Of a stretch of DNA of 7,464 nt, positions 1 through 6,394 are shown in pieces (position 1 is the first letter of the stretch; each line of letters opens with the position of its first letter). Source of the DNA: an uncultured Prevotellaceae bacterium (lineage in GTDB: Bacteria; Bacteroidota; Bacteroidia; Bacteroidales; Bacteroidaceae); the NCBI GenBank assembly GCA_958404085.1, contig CATXZX010000080.1, positions 1 through 7,464 of the forward strand. Direction: 5' to 3'. The notes beneath the pieces were generated by a model that saw only the letters and a list, made by a program, of their open reading frames with translations, did no database searches and had not been told where the DNA came from. Both the position numbers and the translations under genes were made by a program.

Positions 1-55
1 CATAATTGTCACTACCCCCTCAAAGTAGCGCGTCTACCAATTCCGCCATCTCTCC
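1..55 (-). tRNA. tRNA-Leu (anticodon GAG), partial, cut by window edge
   Basis: This is the 5' part of a leucine tRNA read on the minus strand. The acceptor 5' strand is GGAGAGA (55 to 49), followed by the conserved T8-G9 and a D-arm opening with GCGG. The anticodon stem CTACT (28-24) pairs with GGTAG (16-12), one pair being a T-G wobble. The 7-base loop reads TTGAGGG, which puts the anticodon GAG at 21-19 and predicts decoding of CUC and CUU. The variable arm, T-arm and 3' acceptor strand lie outside the window. It follows tRNA-Leu(CAG) after a 10-base spacer and is probably part of the same transcript. Confidence 0.9.
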
Positions 56-65
56 ATCTAAAAGC

Positions 66-151
66 TGGTGCCCAGAACAGGACTCGAACCTGCACGTCAT
101 TGCTAACACTAGTACCTGAAACTAGCGCGTCTACCATTCCGCCACCTGGGC
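66..151 (-). tRNA. tRNA-Leu (anticodon CAG)
   Basis: This is a complete class II tRNA of 86 bases including an encoded CCA. The acceptor strand GCCCAGG (151-145) pairs with TCTGGGC (76-70), with one G-T pair. The discriminator is A at 69 and CCA is encoded at 68-66. The anticodon stem CTAGT/ACTAG encloses the loop TTCAGGT, giving anticodon CAG (118-116) for CUG codons. The long variable arm can form a GTTA/TGAC stem around GCAA, as expected for leucine tRNAs, and the T-arm carries GGTTCGAGTCC. The D-loop is one base shorter than in the neighbouring tRNA-Leu(GAG) (GGAATGG against GGAATTGG). It lies 28 bases behind tRNA-Gly. Confidence 0.96.
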
Positions 152-179
152 AAATCGCTTCGCATTCTCTCAAAGAAAG

Positions 180-252
180 AGCGGAAAACGAGACTCGAAC
201 TCGCGACCCCAACCTTGGCAAGGTTGTGCTCTACCAACTGAGCTATTTCCGC
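180..252 (-). tRNA. tRNA-Gly (anticodon GCC)
   Basis: This is a complete class I tRNA. The acceptor strand GCGGAAA (252-246) pairs with TTTCCGC (187-181), and the discriminator U at 180 is usual for bacterial glycine tRNAs. The D-arm is GCTC...GAGC. The anticodon stem CAACC/GGTTG surrounds the loop TTGCCAA, so the anticodon is GCC (GGC and GGU codons). The T-arm reads GCGAG-TTCGAGT-CTCGT. CCA is not encoded, unlike in the next tRNA, so it must be added after transcription. It is the first gene of the cluster, starting about 28 bases after the -7 element. Confidence 0.96.
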
Positions 253-280
253 AGTGATGTGCATTTCTTTAAATGCGCTG

Positions 281-312
281 CAAAGGTACGACTTTTCGAT
301 ATTACCTCCAAA
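281..312 (-). promoter_or_regulatory. Bacteroidota-type promoter of the tRNA cluster
   Basis: On the minus strand, a -33 element TTTG (312-309) is followed after exactly 20 bases by the -7 element TACCTTTG (288-281). This matches the known primary sigma factor consensus of Bacteroides and relatives (TTTG, 19-21 bases, TAnnTTTG). Transcription should begin roughly 20 to 25 bases before tRNA-Gly, which fits a short 5' leader removed by RNase P. The promoter sits in the 122-base gap between the nadE stop codon and tRNA-Gly. The gap also holds an 8-base U-run (329-322 on the transcript) with no convincing stem before it, and nothing else that I recognise. Confidence 0.85.
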
Positions 313-374
313 TTTTCGAACAAAAAAAATTACGATTTCGCGATTTTTTCCATTCCGGACAAGTTTTTTTCCGC

Positions 375-2312
375 TTATCTATCCAAACTACGGCATTCTT
401 CCAGCCAGACATCCGCAGCAACATCGCTGGCCATCCGCCAGTCGCCGCGCGGACTTAATGAACAACTGCCGACCTTCGGGCCATCGGGCAGACAACTACG
501 TTTGAACTGTTGCGAGAAAAAACGCCGAAAGAACGTCGTAAGCCATTTCCTGATGGTTTCATCGTCATAGATACCGGAAAATGCCTTTTGAGCCAGAAAA
601 TAAATCTTGGCAGGACGAAATCCGTGTCTCAGGAAATAGAACAAGAAGAAATCATGCAGTTCATAGGGGCCGACAATATCCTCCGTCTTTTGTGCGATCT
701 CTCCATTTTCATCATTCGGAATGAGTTCCGGACTGATCGGAGTTTCGATAATGTCCTGCAATGTTTTTCTCTCTTTCTCAAATCCCGGCTGCATGGCCAC
801 CCAGCCGACAAGATGTTTAATAAGAGTTTTGGGTATCGACGCATTCACTCCATACATACTCATGTGATCGCCGTTGTAAGTAGCCCAGCCCAGAGCCAAC
901 TCGCTCAAGTCGCCCGTACCGACAACCAATCCTTGCATCTGATTGGCCACATCCATCAAAATCTGCGTCCGCTCTCTTGCCTGACAATTCTCATACGTAA
1001 TATCATGATTCGTCTGATAATCGTATTCTATATCTTTGAAGTGCTGTATACACGATTTCTTGATAGATATTTCGCGGAATGTGATACCCAGACTTCTTAT
1101 CAGGTCCGTTGCATTGGTATAGGTCCGGTTTGTCGTACCGAATCCAGGCATCGTAATTCCGACTATACCTTTACGGTCCAGGCCCAAGCGGTCGAACGCC
1201 TGCACACATACCAACAATGCGAGTGTAGAATCCAGCCCACCGCTAATACCCACTACAACCGTCTTACACCGTGTATGACGTATTCTCTTCATCAGCCCCT
1301 CTGTCTGAATCGACAAGATTTCACGACAACAGGTATCGTATTCCACGCTGTCCGGAATAAACGGATAAGGACGGACGTTACGCGTCAACCGAAAATCACG
1401 TTCCGACAAAACCGGTTCCGTCTCAATGCGCTTTACGGAGACTTGATGGTCGGCTTTGGATGCGAAGAACGTTGTATTGACCCGACGCTCCATACGCAAA
1501 CGCTCCACGTCGATCTCACTGACGACCAACTGCGAATTCAGGGCATGCGGTTCTTCGTTTGCCAGCAATACCCCGTTTTCATAAATAAGGCCTCTGCCCG
1601 AGAACACCAAGTCCTGCGTACTCTCACCATACCCGCACGATGCAAACACATAACCGGCTATACACCGGGCACTTTGCTGAGAGATTAAACTACGAAGATA
1701 CTTGTTCTTGCCGATACCATCATTATCCGCGCTCAAATTGAATATCAGCTCCGCACCGTTCAACGACATGCCGGAACTGGGCGGAATCGGCGCCCATACA
1801 TCTTCACAAATTTCGACCGCAAATGTACAATTCGGTGTTTCAAACAACAAATTGGTAGCCAGCGGCACCGACTGCCCGCACAACCTAATCGTCGTATCTA
1901 TCGCCAGATGCTTACCCGAAGCAAACCAGCGCTGTTCATAAAACTCCTTATAATTAGGAAGATATGTTTTAGGGACAAATCCCAACAGTTTACCCTGTTG
2001 CAGCACGACCGCACAATTATATAATACACCCTCGTGCAATAGCGGCATACCCGCAAGTACGATTATATTCAGTTCGCGGGTAAAATCCAACAAATGCAAC
2101 AACGTATTTACAGCTTCGTCCAACAATATCTGATGGCTGAACAAATCCTGACACGAATACCCGGTAATTGAAAGTTCCGGAAAACAGATGATTTCCACAC
2201 CGAGTCCCTCGGCCTGAGCAATCAGTGTTTCCATTTGCTGTACATTATACTTACACTGCGCAACCTCTACAGTCGGTATTGCAGCCGCAACCTTAATGAA
2301 ACCGTAATTCAT
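375..2312 (-). CDS. nadE: glutamine-dependent NAD+ synthetase
   Basis: This cytosolic enzyme makes NAD+ from nicotinic acid adenine dinucleotide, ATP and ammonia released from glutamine, the last step of NAD synthesis. The 645 residues match the long two-domain class. Residues about 5-270 form a nitrilase-type glutaminase with the full triad: Glu46 (FPELSITGY), Lys115 (KTYLPNY) and Cys169 (EICEDVW). Residues about 325-620 form the synthetase, with the ATP pyrophosphatase loop SGGLDS at 357-362 and the conserved block GTGDLSELALGWATYNGDH at 465-483. The C-terminal block with SCLPDGPKVG is also typical. The ATG at 2312 is preceded by AGGAAG at good spacing. The gene lies 52 bases behind the OmpH-like gene on the same strand and is probably co-transcribed with it. 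No key residue is missing, and no strong terminator follows before the tRNA promoter. Confidence 0.97.
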   Translation of the reverse strand: MNYGFIKVAAAIPTVEVAQCKYNVQQMETLIAQAEGLGVEIICFPELSITGYSCQDLFSHQILLDEAVNTLLHLLDFTRELNIIVLAGMPLLHEGVLYNCAVVLQQGKLLGFVPKTYLPNYKEFYEQRWFASGKHLAIDTTIRLCGQSVPLATNLLFETPNCTFAVEICEDVWAPIPPSSGMSLNGAELIFNLSADNDGIGKNKYLRSLISQQSARCIAGYVFASCGYGESTQDLVFSGRGLIYENGVLLANEEPHALNSQLVVSEIDVERLRMERRVNTTFFASKADHQVSVKRIETEPVLSERDFRLTRNVRPYPFIPDSVEYDTCCREILSIQTEGLMKRIRHTRCKTVVVGISGGLDSTLALLVCVQAFDRLGLDRKGIVGITMPGFGTTNRTYTNATDLIRSLGITFREISIKKSCIQHFKDIEYDYQTNHDITYENCQARERTQILMDVANQMQGLVVGTGDLSELALGWATYNGDHMSMYGVNASIPKTLIKHLVGWVAMQPGFEKERKTLQDIIETPISPELIPNDENGEIAQKTEDIVGPYELHDFFLFYFLRHGFRPAKIYFLAQKAFSGIYDDETIRKWLTTFFRRFFSQQFKRSCLPDGPKVGSCSLSPRGDWRMASDVAADVWLEECRSLDR

Positions 2313-2318
2313 AGTAAA

Positions 2319-2324
2319 CTTCCT
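2319..2324 (-). promoter_or_regulatory. ribosome binding site of nadE
   Basis: On the minus strand AGGAAG lies 6 bases before the ATG at 2312. It is the clearest Shine-Dalgarno-like match in the window, where other starts have AT-rich leaders without one, and it supports this start for nadE. Confidence 0.6.
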
Positions 2325-2364
2325 AAACAGATTAATTGTTTCAATTCGTCCCTACCCCACTCGC

Positions 2365-2994
2365 TTATTTCTTCGTTTTGCCCGATTGAGATTCGGAAAC
2401 TTGTTTGCTCGGCTTATAACGTTTGTTCAATCCAGCCACTACGTCATTCGTTATATCATGCGTTTTTTTAGCCAACAGGATGTTATCTCCGGCCTTACTT
2501 ATAATATAATCGAAACCTTTCGTTTTGTTGTATTCGTTCAGAAAGCTCTGGATAGAATCGCGCATCTCGTTCGTATATGCCTGTTGCTCTTTGTTCAACT
2601 GCATGGTCAGGCGTTCGCGCAATTGCATGTATTCCATTTCCTGTTTTCTTAAACCGGCCTGAGCATTCTCGGCCTCTTCCTGCGACGTGAATGCACCTTC
2701 TTGCAATTTCCGCTGAAAATTTGCTACGGCCTGCTGAAAGGCCTTTTCTTTTCCTTCCAGTGTCGAAGCTATATTCTCACCGCGCTTCGTCAATAATAAT
2801 GTATAGTCCTTACAAAATTTATATTGGCTCATCAACGAATCGAGTTCCACGAATCCGATTTTCAGGTTCGAGCCCGTCGCAACCTTCACAGGAGTTTCTG
2901 CAATCGGTTCCGTTTTTTTATTATCACAACTTACGCAAAACATCGTACCCAGTGTAGCCATCAGCAAGGTACGAATAACAGGTTTTTTCTCCAT
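2365..2994 (-). CDS. OmpH/Skp-family periplasmic chaperone-like protein, putative lipoprotein
   Basis: This 209-residue protein resembles the OmpH/Skp family, whose characterised members hold unfolded outer membrane proteins in the periplasm. A basic start and hydrophobic stretch (about 6-19) lead to CVSC at 20-23, so Cys23 may be lipidated. The lipobox is not ideal because position -3 is Cys. Residues 45-65 (KIGFVELDSLMSQYKF) match the family's first strand. A long Gln/Glu/Lys-rich helical region, about 70-155, suits the coiled-coil tentacles. The closing segment 160-192 (GFDYIISKAGDNILLAKKT, then a DITNDVV-type helix) is also typical. A basic Ser/Lys-rich tail follows. Lipidation would set it apart from soluble E. 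coli Skp. It begins 11 bases after the small membrane protein gene and precedes nadE by 52 bases. The chaperone role is inferred from family only. Confidence 0.85.
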   Translation of the reverse strand: MEKKPVIRTLLMATLGTMFCVSCDNKKTEPIAETPVKVATGSNLKIGFVELDSLMSQYKFCKDYTLLLTKRGENIASTLEGKEKAFQQAVANFQRKLQEGAFTSQEEAENAQAGLRKQEMEYMQLRERLTMQLNKEQQAYTNEMRDSIQSFLNEYNKTKGFDYIISKAGDNILLAKKTHDITNDVVAGLNKRYKPSKQVSESQSGKTKK

Positions 2995-3005
2995 TATGCA
3001 AATGT

Positions 3006-3221
3006 TTAATGTTTCTTTTCGTGTTCGTCAATTCGATGTGGATTAGGAATGCGATCCAGTTTATCCATTGTCTGTACACAATGAATTCCTTTTTTTCTAA
3101 GAGCTTTATTGCTATCTATATGAATACTTCCGAACGGTTCATTCCTTACAAGGAGTTTTATTGCCAGAAGTGCTATACAGATAGCAATTATTAACAAAGG
3201 AAGCAAGAACGTTTCTATCAT
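3006..3221 (-). CDS. small single-pass membrane protein of unknown function
   Basis: The 71-residue product has one hydrophobic segment at about 5-24, followed by K22, R26 and then a polar tail. By the positive-inside rule the tail is cytoplasmic. The tail holds the block NKALRKKGIHCVQTMDKLDR (38-57) with one cysteine (Cys48), and ends in a His/Glu/Lys-rich stretch. I recall similar small proteins in Bacteroidales with this GIHCVQ-type tail, but I know of no assigned function and propose none. That it is a real gene is supported by the well-formed membrane segment, a strong -7 element (TATCTTTG) just upstream, and the 11-base spacing to the OmpH-like gene. Its base composition looks more AT-rich than the flanking genes. 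No clear Shine-Dalgarno sequence precedes the ATG. Confidence 0.75.
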   Translation of the reverse strand: MIETFLLPLLIIAICIALLAIKLLVRNEPFGSIHIDSNKALRKKGIHCVQTMDKLDRIPNPHRIDEHEKKH

Positions 3222-3228
3222 TCTTTAT

Positions 3229-3236
3229 TATATTTG
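3229..3236 (+). promoter_or_regulatory. possible -7 element for pepD
   Basis: TATATTTG fits the Bacteroidota -7 consensus TAnnTTTG on the plus strand. It would start transcription near 3241-3244 and give pepD a leader of about 70 bases. No TTTG is found 19-21 bases upstream, so the -33 half is missing or degenerate. It forms the left arm of a palindrome whose right arm is the -7 element for the opposite strand. Confidence 0.45.
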
Positions 3237-3241
3237 TGACA

Positions 3242-3249
3242 CAAAGATA
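3242..3249 (-). promoter_or_regulatory. probable -7 element for the leftward three-gene run
   Basis: On the minus strand TATCTTTG (3249-3242) fits TAnnTTTG exactly. It would start transcription near 3234-3237, about 13-16 bases before the ATG of the small membrane protein gene. A TTTG at the expected -33 position (about 3269-3274) is absent. The placement immediately upstream of the first gene makes it the best promoter candidate for the membrane protein - OmpH-like - nadE run. Confidence 0.55.
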
Positions 3250-3313
3250 CACCTTTCTGTGCGAAGGCTTCTTTGGAAAAATCTATTTAACTATAATTAG
3301 TATTATTGATTAC

Positions 3314-4765
3314 ATGAAAGAATTAAAACCCTCTGAAGTATTCGCTTACTTTTCAGAAATCAATCAGGTACCCCGGCCTTCTAAAAAAGAAGAAAAGATT
3401 ATCGAATACCTGAAAGACTTCGGCAAGCGGAATTCGCTTGAAACTCACGTTGACGAATGCGGCAATGTCCTGATGCGCAAACCGGCCACTCCGGGATTCG
3501 AAAACCGGAAAACCGTCATCTTACAAAGCCACATGGACATGGTATGCGAGAAAAACGAACACGTCGCATTCGATTTCATGAACGATCCCATACAGACCCA
3601 TGTGGACGGCGACTGGCTGAAAGCCCGGGGTACGACACTGGGAGCCGACGACGGCATCGGCATGGCCATGGAGTTGGCACTGCTCACTTCCAAAGACATC
3701 GAACACGGACCGATCGAATGTGTGTTTACGCGCGATGAAGAAACCGGACTGACAGGCGCCAATGCCATGAAATCCGATTTCATGAACGGCGATTACCTGC
3801 TGAACCTCGATTCCGAAGACGAAGGACAAATTTTTGTCAGTTGCGCAGGCGGTGCTAAAACCGAAGCGCTGTTCGATATCCGTCTGACCGATACGCCGGC
3901 CGACCTGTTCTTCTTTAAAATTCATGTCAAGGGTCTGACAGGCGGACATTCGGGCGACGACATCAACAAAAAACGTGCTAACGCGAACAAATTGCTGACC
4001 CGTTTCCTGTATCAGTGCAACCAACGCTATCCGTTATGGATTGCCGACATCCAAAGCGGGGGCCTTCACAATGCCATCCCACGCGAAGGATATGCCGTCT
4101 GTGCCGTTCCCGTGAAACACAAAGAAGACGTACGGATCGACCTGAACATACTGAGCAGCGAAATCGAAGAGGAATACCACGCCACTGAACCCGGTGTAAC
4201 GTTTTCGCTCGAAAGTTACGAAGCAACGGAAAAAGTCATTGAAAAAAGCATTACGGACCGTATCATAGCAGCTTTGCAGGCCGTGGGTAACGGAGTGTTC
4301 GCCATGAGCCAAGACTTAGACTGGTTGGTAGAGACATCCTCGAACTTAGCCAGCATAAGAATGGAAAACGACACCATACGCATCGTCACAAGCCAACGCA
4401 GCAGTTTGACCAGCGCGCGCCACAATGCCAGCAATGCGGTCAAGGCAGCATTCGAATTAGCCGGAGCCCACGTAACAATCGGTGAAGGATACCCCGGATG
4501 GAAAATGAATCCCCAAAGCGAAATTCTGCATATCGCCGTCTCCACTTACAAAAAACTATTCGGAAAAGAACCCAAGGTCCTGGCTATCCACGCAGGACTG
4601 GAGTGCGGACTGTTCAGCGAAAAGTATCCCCATTTGGACATGATTTCATTCGGTCCCACGCTACGCGGCGTTCACTCCCCGGACGAAAAGCTGCTCATCC
4701 CCACAGTACAAATGGTTTGGGATCACTTACTTGAAATTCTGAAAAATATACCCGTAAAGGCATAA
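3314..4765 (+). CDS. pepD: aminoacyl-histidine (Xaa-His) dipeptidase, peptidase family M20
   Basis: This cytosolic zinc dipeptidase hydrolyses Xaa-His dipeptides such as carnosine and supports peptide salvage. The 483 residues are close to the 485 of E. coli PepD. Recalled metal ligands of Vibrio PepD (His80, Asp119, Glu150, Asp173, His461) map here with a constant offset of seven: His73 and Asp75 in QSHMDMV, Asp112 in LGADDGIG, Glu142/Glu143 in TRDEETG, Asp166 in NLDSEDE, and His454 in GVHSPDE. The lid/dimerisation insert lies between, with GGHSGDDIN at 210-218. The ATG at 3314 is chosen because the family N-terminus begins there. An earlier in-frame GTG at 3236 would add 26 residues unlike the family and lies inside the promoter palindrome. 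There is no evident Shine-Dalgarno sequence. The gene is divergent from the membrane protein gene and is followed by a strong terminator. Confidence 0.96.
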   Translation: MKELKPSEVFAYFSEINQVPRPSKKEEKIIEYLKDFGKRNSLETHVDECGNVLMRKPATPGFENRKTVILQSHMDMVCEKNEHVAFDFMNDPIQTHVDGDWLKARGTTLGADDGIGMAMELALLTSKDIEHGPIECVFTRDEETGLTGANAMKSDFMNGDYLLNLDSEDEGQIFVSCAGGAKTEALFDIRLTDTPADLFFFKIHVKGLTGGHSGDDINKKRANANKLLTRFLYQCNQRYPLWIADIQSGGLHNAIPREGYAVCAVPVKHKEDVRIDLNILSSEIEEEYHATEPGVTFSLESYEATEKVIEKSITDRIIAALQAVGNGVFAMSQDLDWLVETSSNLASIRMENDTIRIVTSQRSSLTSARHNASNAVKAAFELAGAHVTIGEGYPGWKMNPQSEILHIAVSTYKKLFGKEPKVLAIHAGLECGLFSEKYPHLDMISFGPTLRGVHSPDEKLLIPTVQMVWDHLLEILKNIPVKA

Positions 4766-4774
4766 TAAAACAAG

Positions 4775-4810
4775 GGCACATTTCGTTTTTATATGAAATG
4801 TGCCTTTTTT
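4775..4810 (+). terminator. intrinsic terminator of pepD
   Basis: A perfect 10-base-pair stem, GGCACATTTC (4775-4784) with GAAATGTGCC (4795-4804), encloses a 10-base loop. It is followed directly by six T residues (4805-4810). The stem can extend by pairing the preceding AAG with the first U residues. It begins 9 bases after the pepD stop codon. The next gene starts only 11 bases past the U-run. Confidence 0.9.
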
Positions 4811-4821
4811 GTATTTACGAT

Positions 4822-6327
4822 ATGAATCTATTGCGTATCAAGACCCTGATTTTGCCCTTTCTCTCATTGATTTTCTGCACGGCGTGCATGGATGACGATG
4901 ATTTTACGACCTCCGTTTCCGACCGATTGTATTTTTCTACGGACACCCTGTCCTTGGATACGGTCATTACAGGACAACCCACTTCCACTTATTCCTTTTC
5001 GGTCTATAACCCGCATGCCAAGAATATCCGCATCCGTTCCGTACGTTTAAATGGCGGAGTACAATCCCCATTTCGGGTAAACGTCGACGGAATCTATATA
5101 AACGAAGGATACGAAGGAACCATCGACATCCGCAAAAAAGACAGTATCGCCGTTTTTGTTTCGCTGACAGTTCCGCACATCGGAAGCGAAGCCCTGCAAA
5201 CCGTACGGGACAAGATTCAGTTCATGCTGGAGAGCGGTGCCGTTCAGGACGTATGTTTAGAAGCTACCGGACAAGATGTCCATACCCTGAAAGGTTCGGT
5301 AATCAAAAACGACACGACTTTTTCAGGGAAAATCCCATTCCATATTTTCGATAGTCTCTACGTTTCCGAAAACGCCACATTAACGGTTTCCCCCGGTGTC
5401 ACCTTCTACTTCCACCCTGGTGCGGAACTGAAAATCGCAGGCCGGTTGCAGGCCCGGGGAACCCTTCAATCCCCCATTGTTTTCAGAGGCGACCGGCTGG
5501 ACTACATGTTCCCGAATCAACCGTACGACCGCATTCCCGGACAATGGAAGGGCCTGCGTTTCCTGTCCCGAAGTTTCCAGAACATTCTGGATTATTGCGA
5601 CATACACAGTGCGCAGACCGGCATACGATGCGATTCTTCGGATTTATCCGACCTAAAGCTGCGCATCGAAAATTCAATGATTCATAACATGAAAGGAAAC
5701 GCCCTCGAACTCCGTTCATGCCAGGCATACGTAGGAAACAGCCAGTTAAGCAATGCACTGGACAACTGCGTAGCCATTTACGGAGGCGAAACGAACTTCG
5801 TACACTGTACGATTGCCAACTTCTATCCGTTCGATTTCATAAGGGGAGGAGCCCTTTACTTTGCCAATGCAGACGGCGAATCCGTCTATCCGCTCAGAGG
5901 CACGACCTTCACGAACTGTATACTGACAGGAAGTATGTCGGATGCCGTATCGGGTGTCAGTTCCGACAAGGAATCTCCCTTCAACTATCACTTTTCCCAT
6001 TGCCTTGTCGCTATGGAAAATGGAGAAACCGACGAGAACTTCCATAACGTTTTATGGGATGCAGAAACGAACGAAGTATACGGCTCCAAAAACTTCCGTC
6101 CCTTCAACCTCGATTTCCTGCTGTTCGATTTCAGGTTGGACTCGCTCTCGGCCGCTATCGGAAACGCAGATTACGAAGTAACGGTCAACAGCTATCCATT
6201 CGACCGTAATGGAGTTTCACGGACTACGGACGGTCATTCCGACATGGGGTGCTACGAATTTATTTCATCCGACCCGAAGCGTTCGAAACGGCAGACATCG
6301 AACAAACGCTCTACGGTTCTCCGGTGA
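4822..6327 (+). CDS. predicted surface lipoprotein with right-handed beta-helix and anchor-like C-terminal segment
   Basis: The 501-residue product starts with a signal peptide ending at CTAC (19-22), so Cys22 is the likely lipidation site. The following M-D-D-D-D matches the acidic export signal that sends Bacteroidota lipoproteins to the outer face of the cell. Residues about 35-155 look like an Ig-like beta-sandwich. Residues about 157-400 look like a right-handed parallel beta-helix, with KIAGRLQARGT..PIVF at 204-221 and repeated N/C-containing turns. The segment at 440-480, ending FDRNGVSR...DMGCYEF, resembles the choice-of-anchor Q type end common in such proteins. A basic 21-residue tail follows (K/R at 485, 486, 488, 489, 495, 496, 501). 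The ATG at 4822 is preferred because an upstream in-frame ATG at 4798 lies inside the terminator hairpin. There is no Shine-Dalgarno sequence. Ligand or substrate is unknown; no enzymatic motif is visible. Confidence 0.85.
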   Translation: MNLLRIKTLILPFLSLIFCTACMDDDDFTTSVSDRLYFSTDTLSLDTVITGQPTSTYSFSVYNPHAKNIRIRSVRLNGGVQSPFRVNVDGIYINEGYEGTIDIRKKDSIAVFVSLTVPHIGSEALQTVRDKIQFMLESGAVQDVCLEATGQDVHTLKGSVIKNDTTFSGKIPFHIFDSLYVSENATLTVSPGVTFYFHPGAELKIAGRLQARGTLQSPIVFRGDRLDYMFPNQPYDRIPGQWKGLRFLSRSFQNILDYCDIHSAQTGIRCDSSDLSDLKLRIENSMIHNMKGNALELRSCQAYVGNSQLSNALDNCVAIYGGETNFVHCTIANFYPFDFIRGGALYFANADGESVYPLRGTTFTNCILTGSMSDAVSGVSSDKESPFNYHFSHCLVAMENGETDENFHNVLWDAETNEVYGSKNFRPFNLDFLLFDFRLDSLSAAIGNADYEVTVNSYPFDRNGVSRTTDGHSDMGCYEFISSDPKRSKRQTSNKRSTVLR

Positions 6328-6394
6328 ACCGCATGCGTCGGAATCATTACCCGAAGACAAGAACTTAAACCGATACCTCTACCTACTGAAAGAA

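Noticed and set aside
100..570. 156-residue open frame on the plus strand
   Set aside because: It runs antisense across two tRNAs, the tRNA promoter and the nadE 3' end, and has no recognisable protein features.
510..1688. 392-residue open frame on the plus strand
   Set aside because: It lies wholly antisense to nadE, whose catalytic motifs are intact. The product is rich in Arg, His, Cys and Thr with no recognisable domain, as expected for a shadow frame of a conserved gene.
2334..2346. Small inverted repeat AATTG-TTT-CAATT between the OmpH-like gene and nadE
   Set aside because: The stem is five base pairs, AT-rich, and has no U-run after it on the transcribed strand. It is probably chance.
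2995..3040. Possible internal promoter for the OmpH-like gene (AACATTTG on the minus strand)
   Set aside because: It lacks the T of the TAnnTTTG element and has no TTTG at the right spacing. The 11-base gap favours co-transcription.
3272..3301. Alternative pepD promoter: TTTG at 3272 with TAATTAGT at 3294
   Set aside because: The spacing is 18 bases and the second element does not match TTTG at its 3' half, so support is too weak.
3521..4024. 167-residue open frame opposite pepD
   Set aside because: It is antisense to the catalytic part of pepD and explained by that gene's codon pattern. No promoter or start signal was seen.
5718..6047. 109-residue frame inside the beta-helix gene
   Set aside because: It is Arg/Cys-rich out-of-frame sequence within a continuous, well-supported lipoprotein gene.
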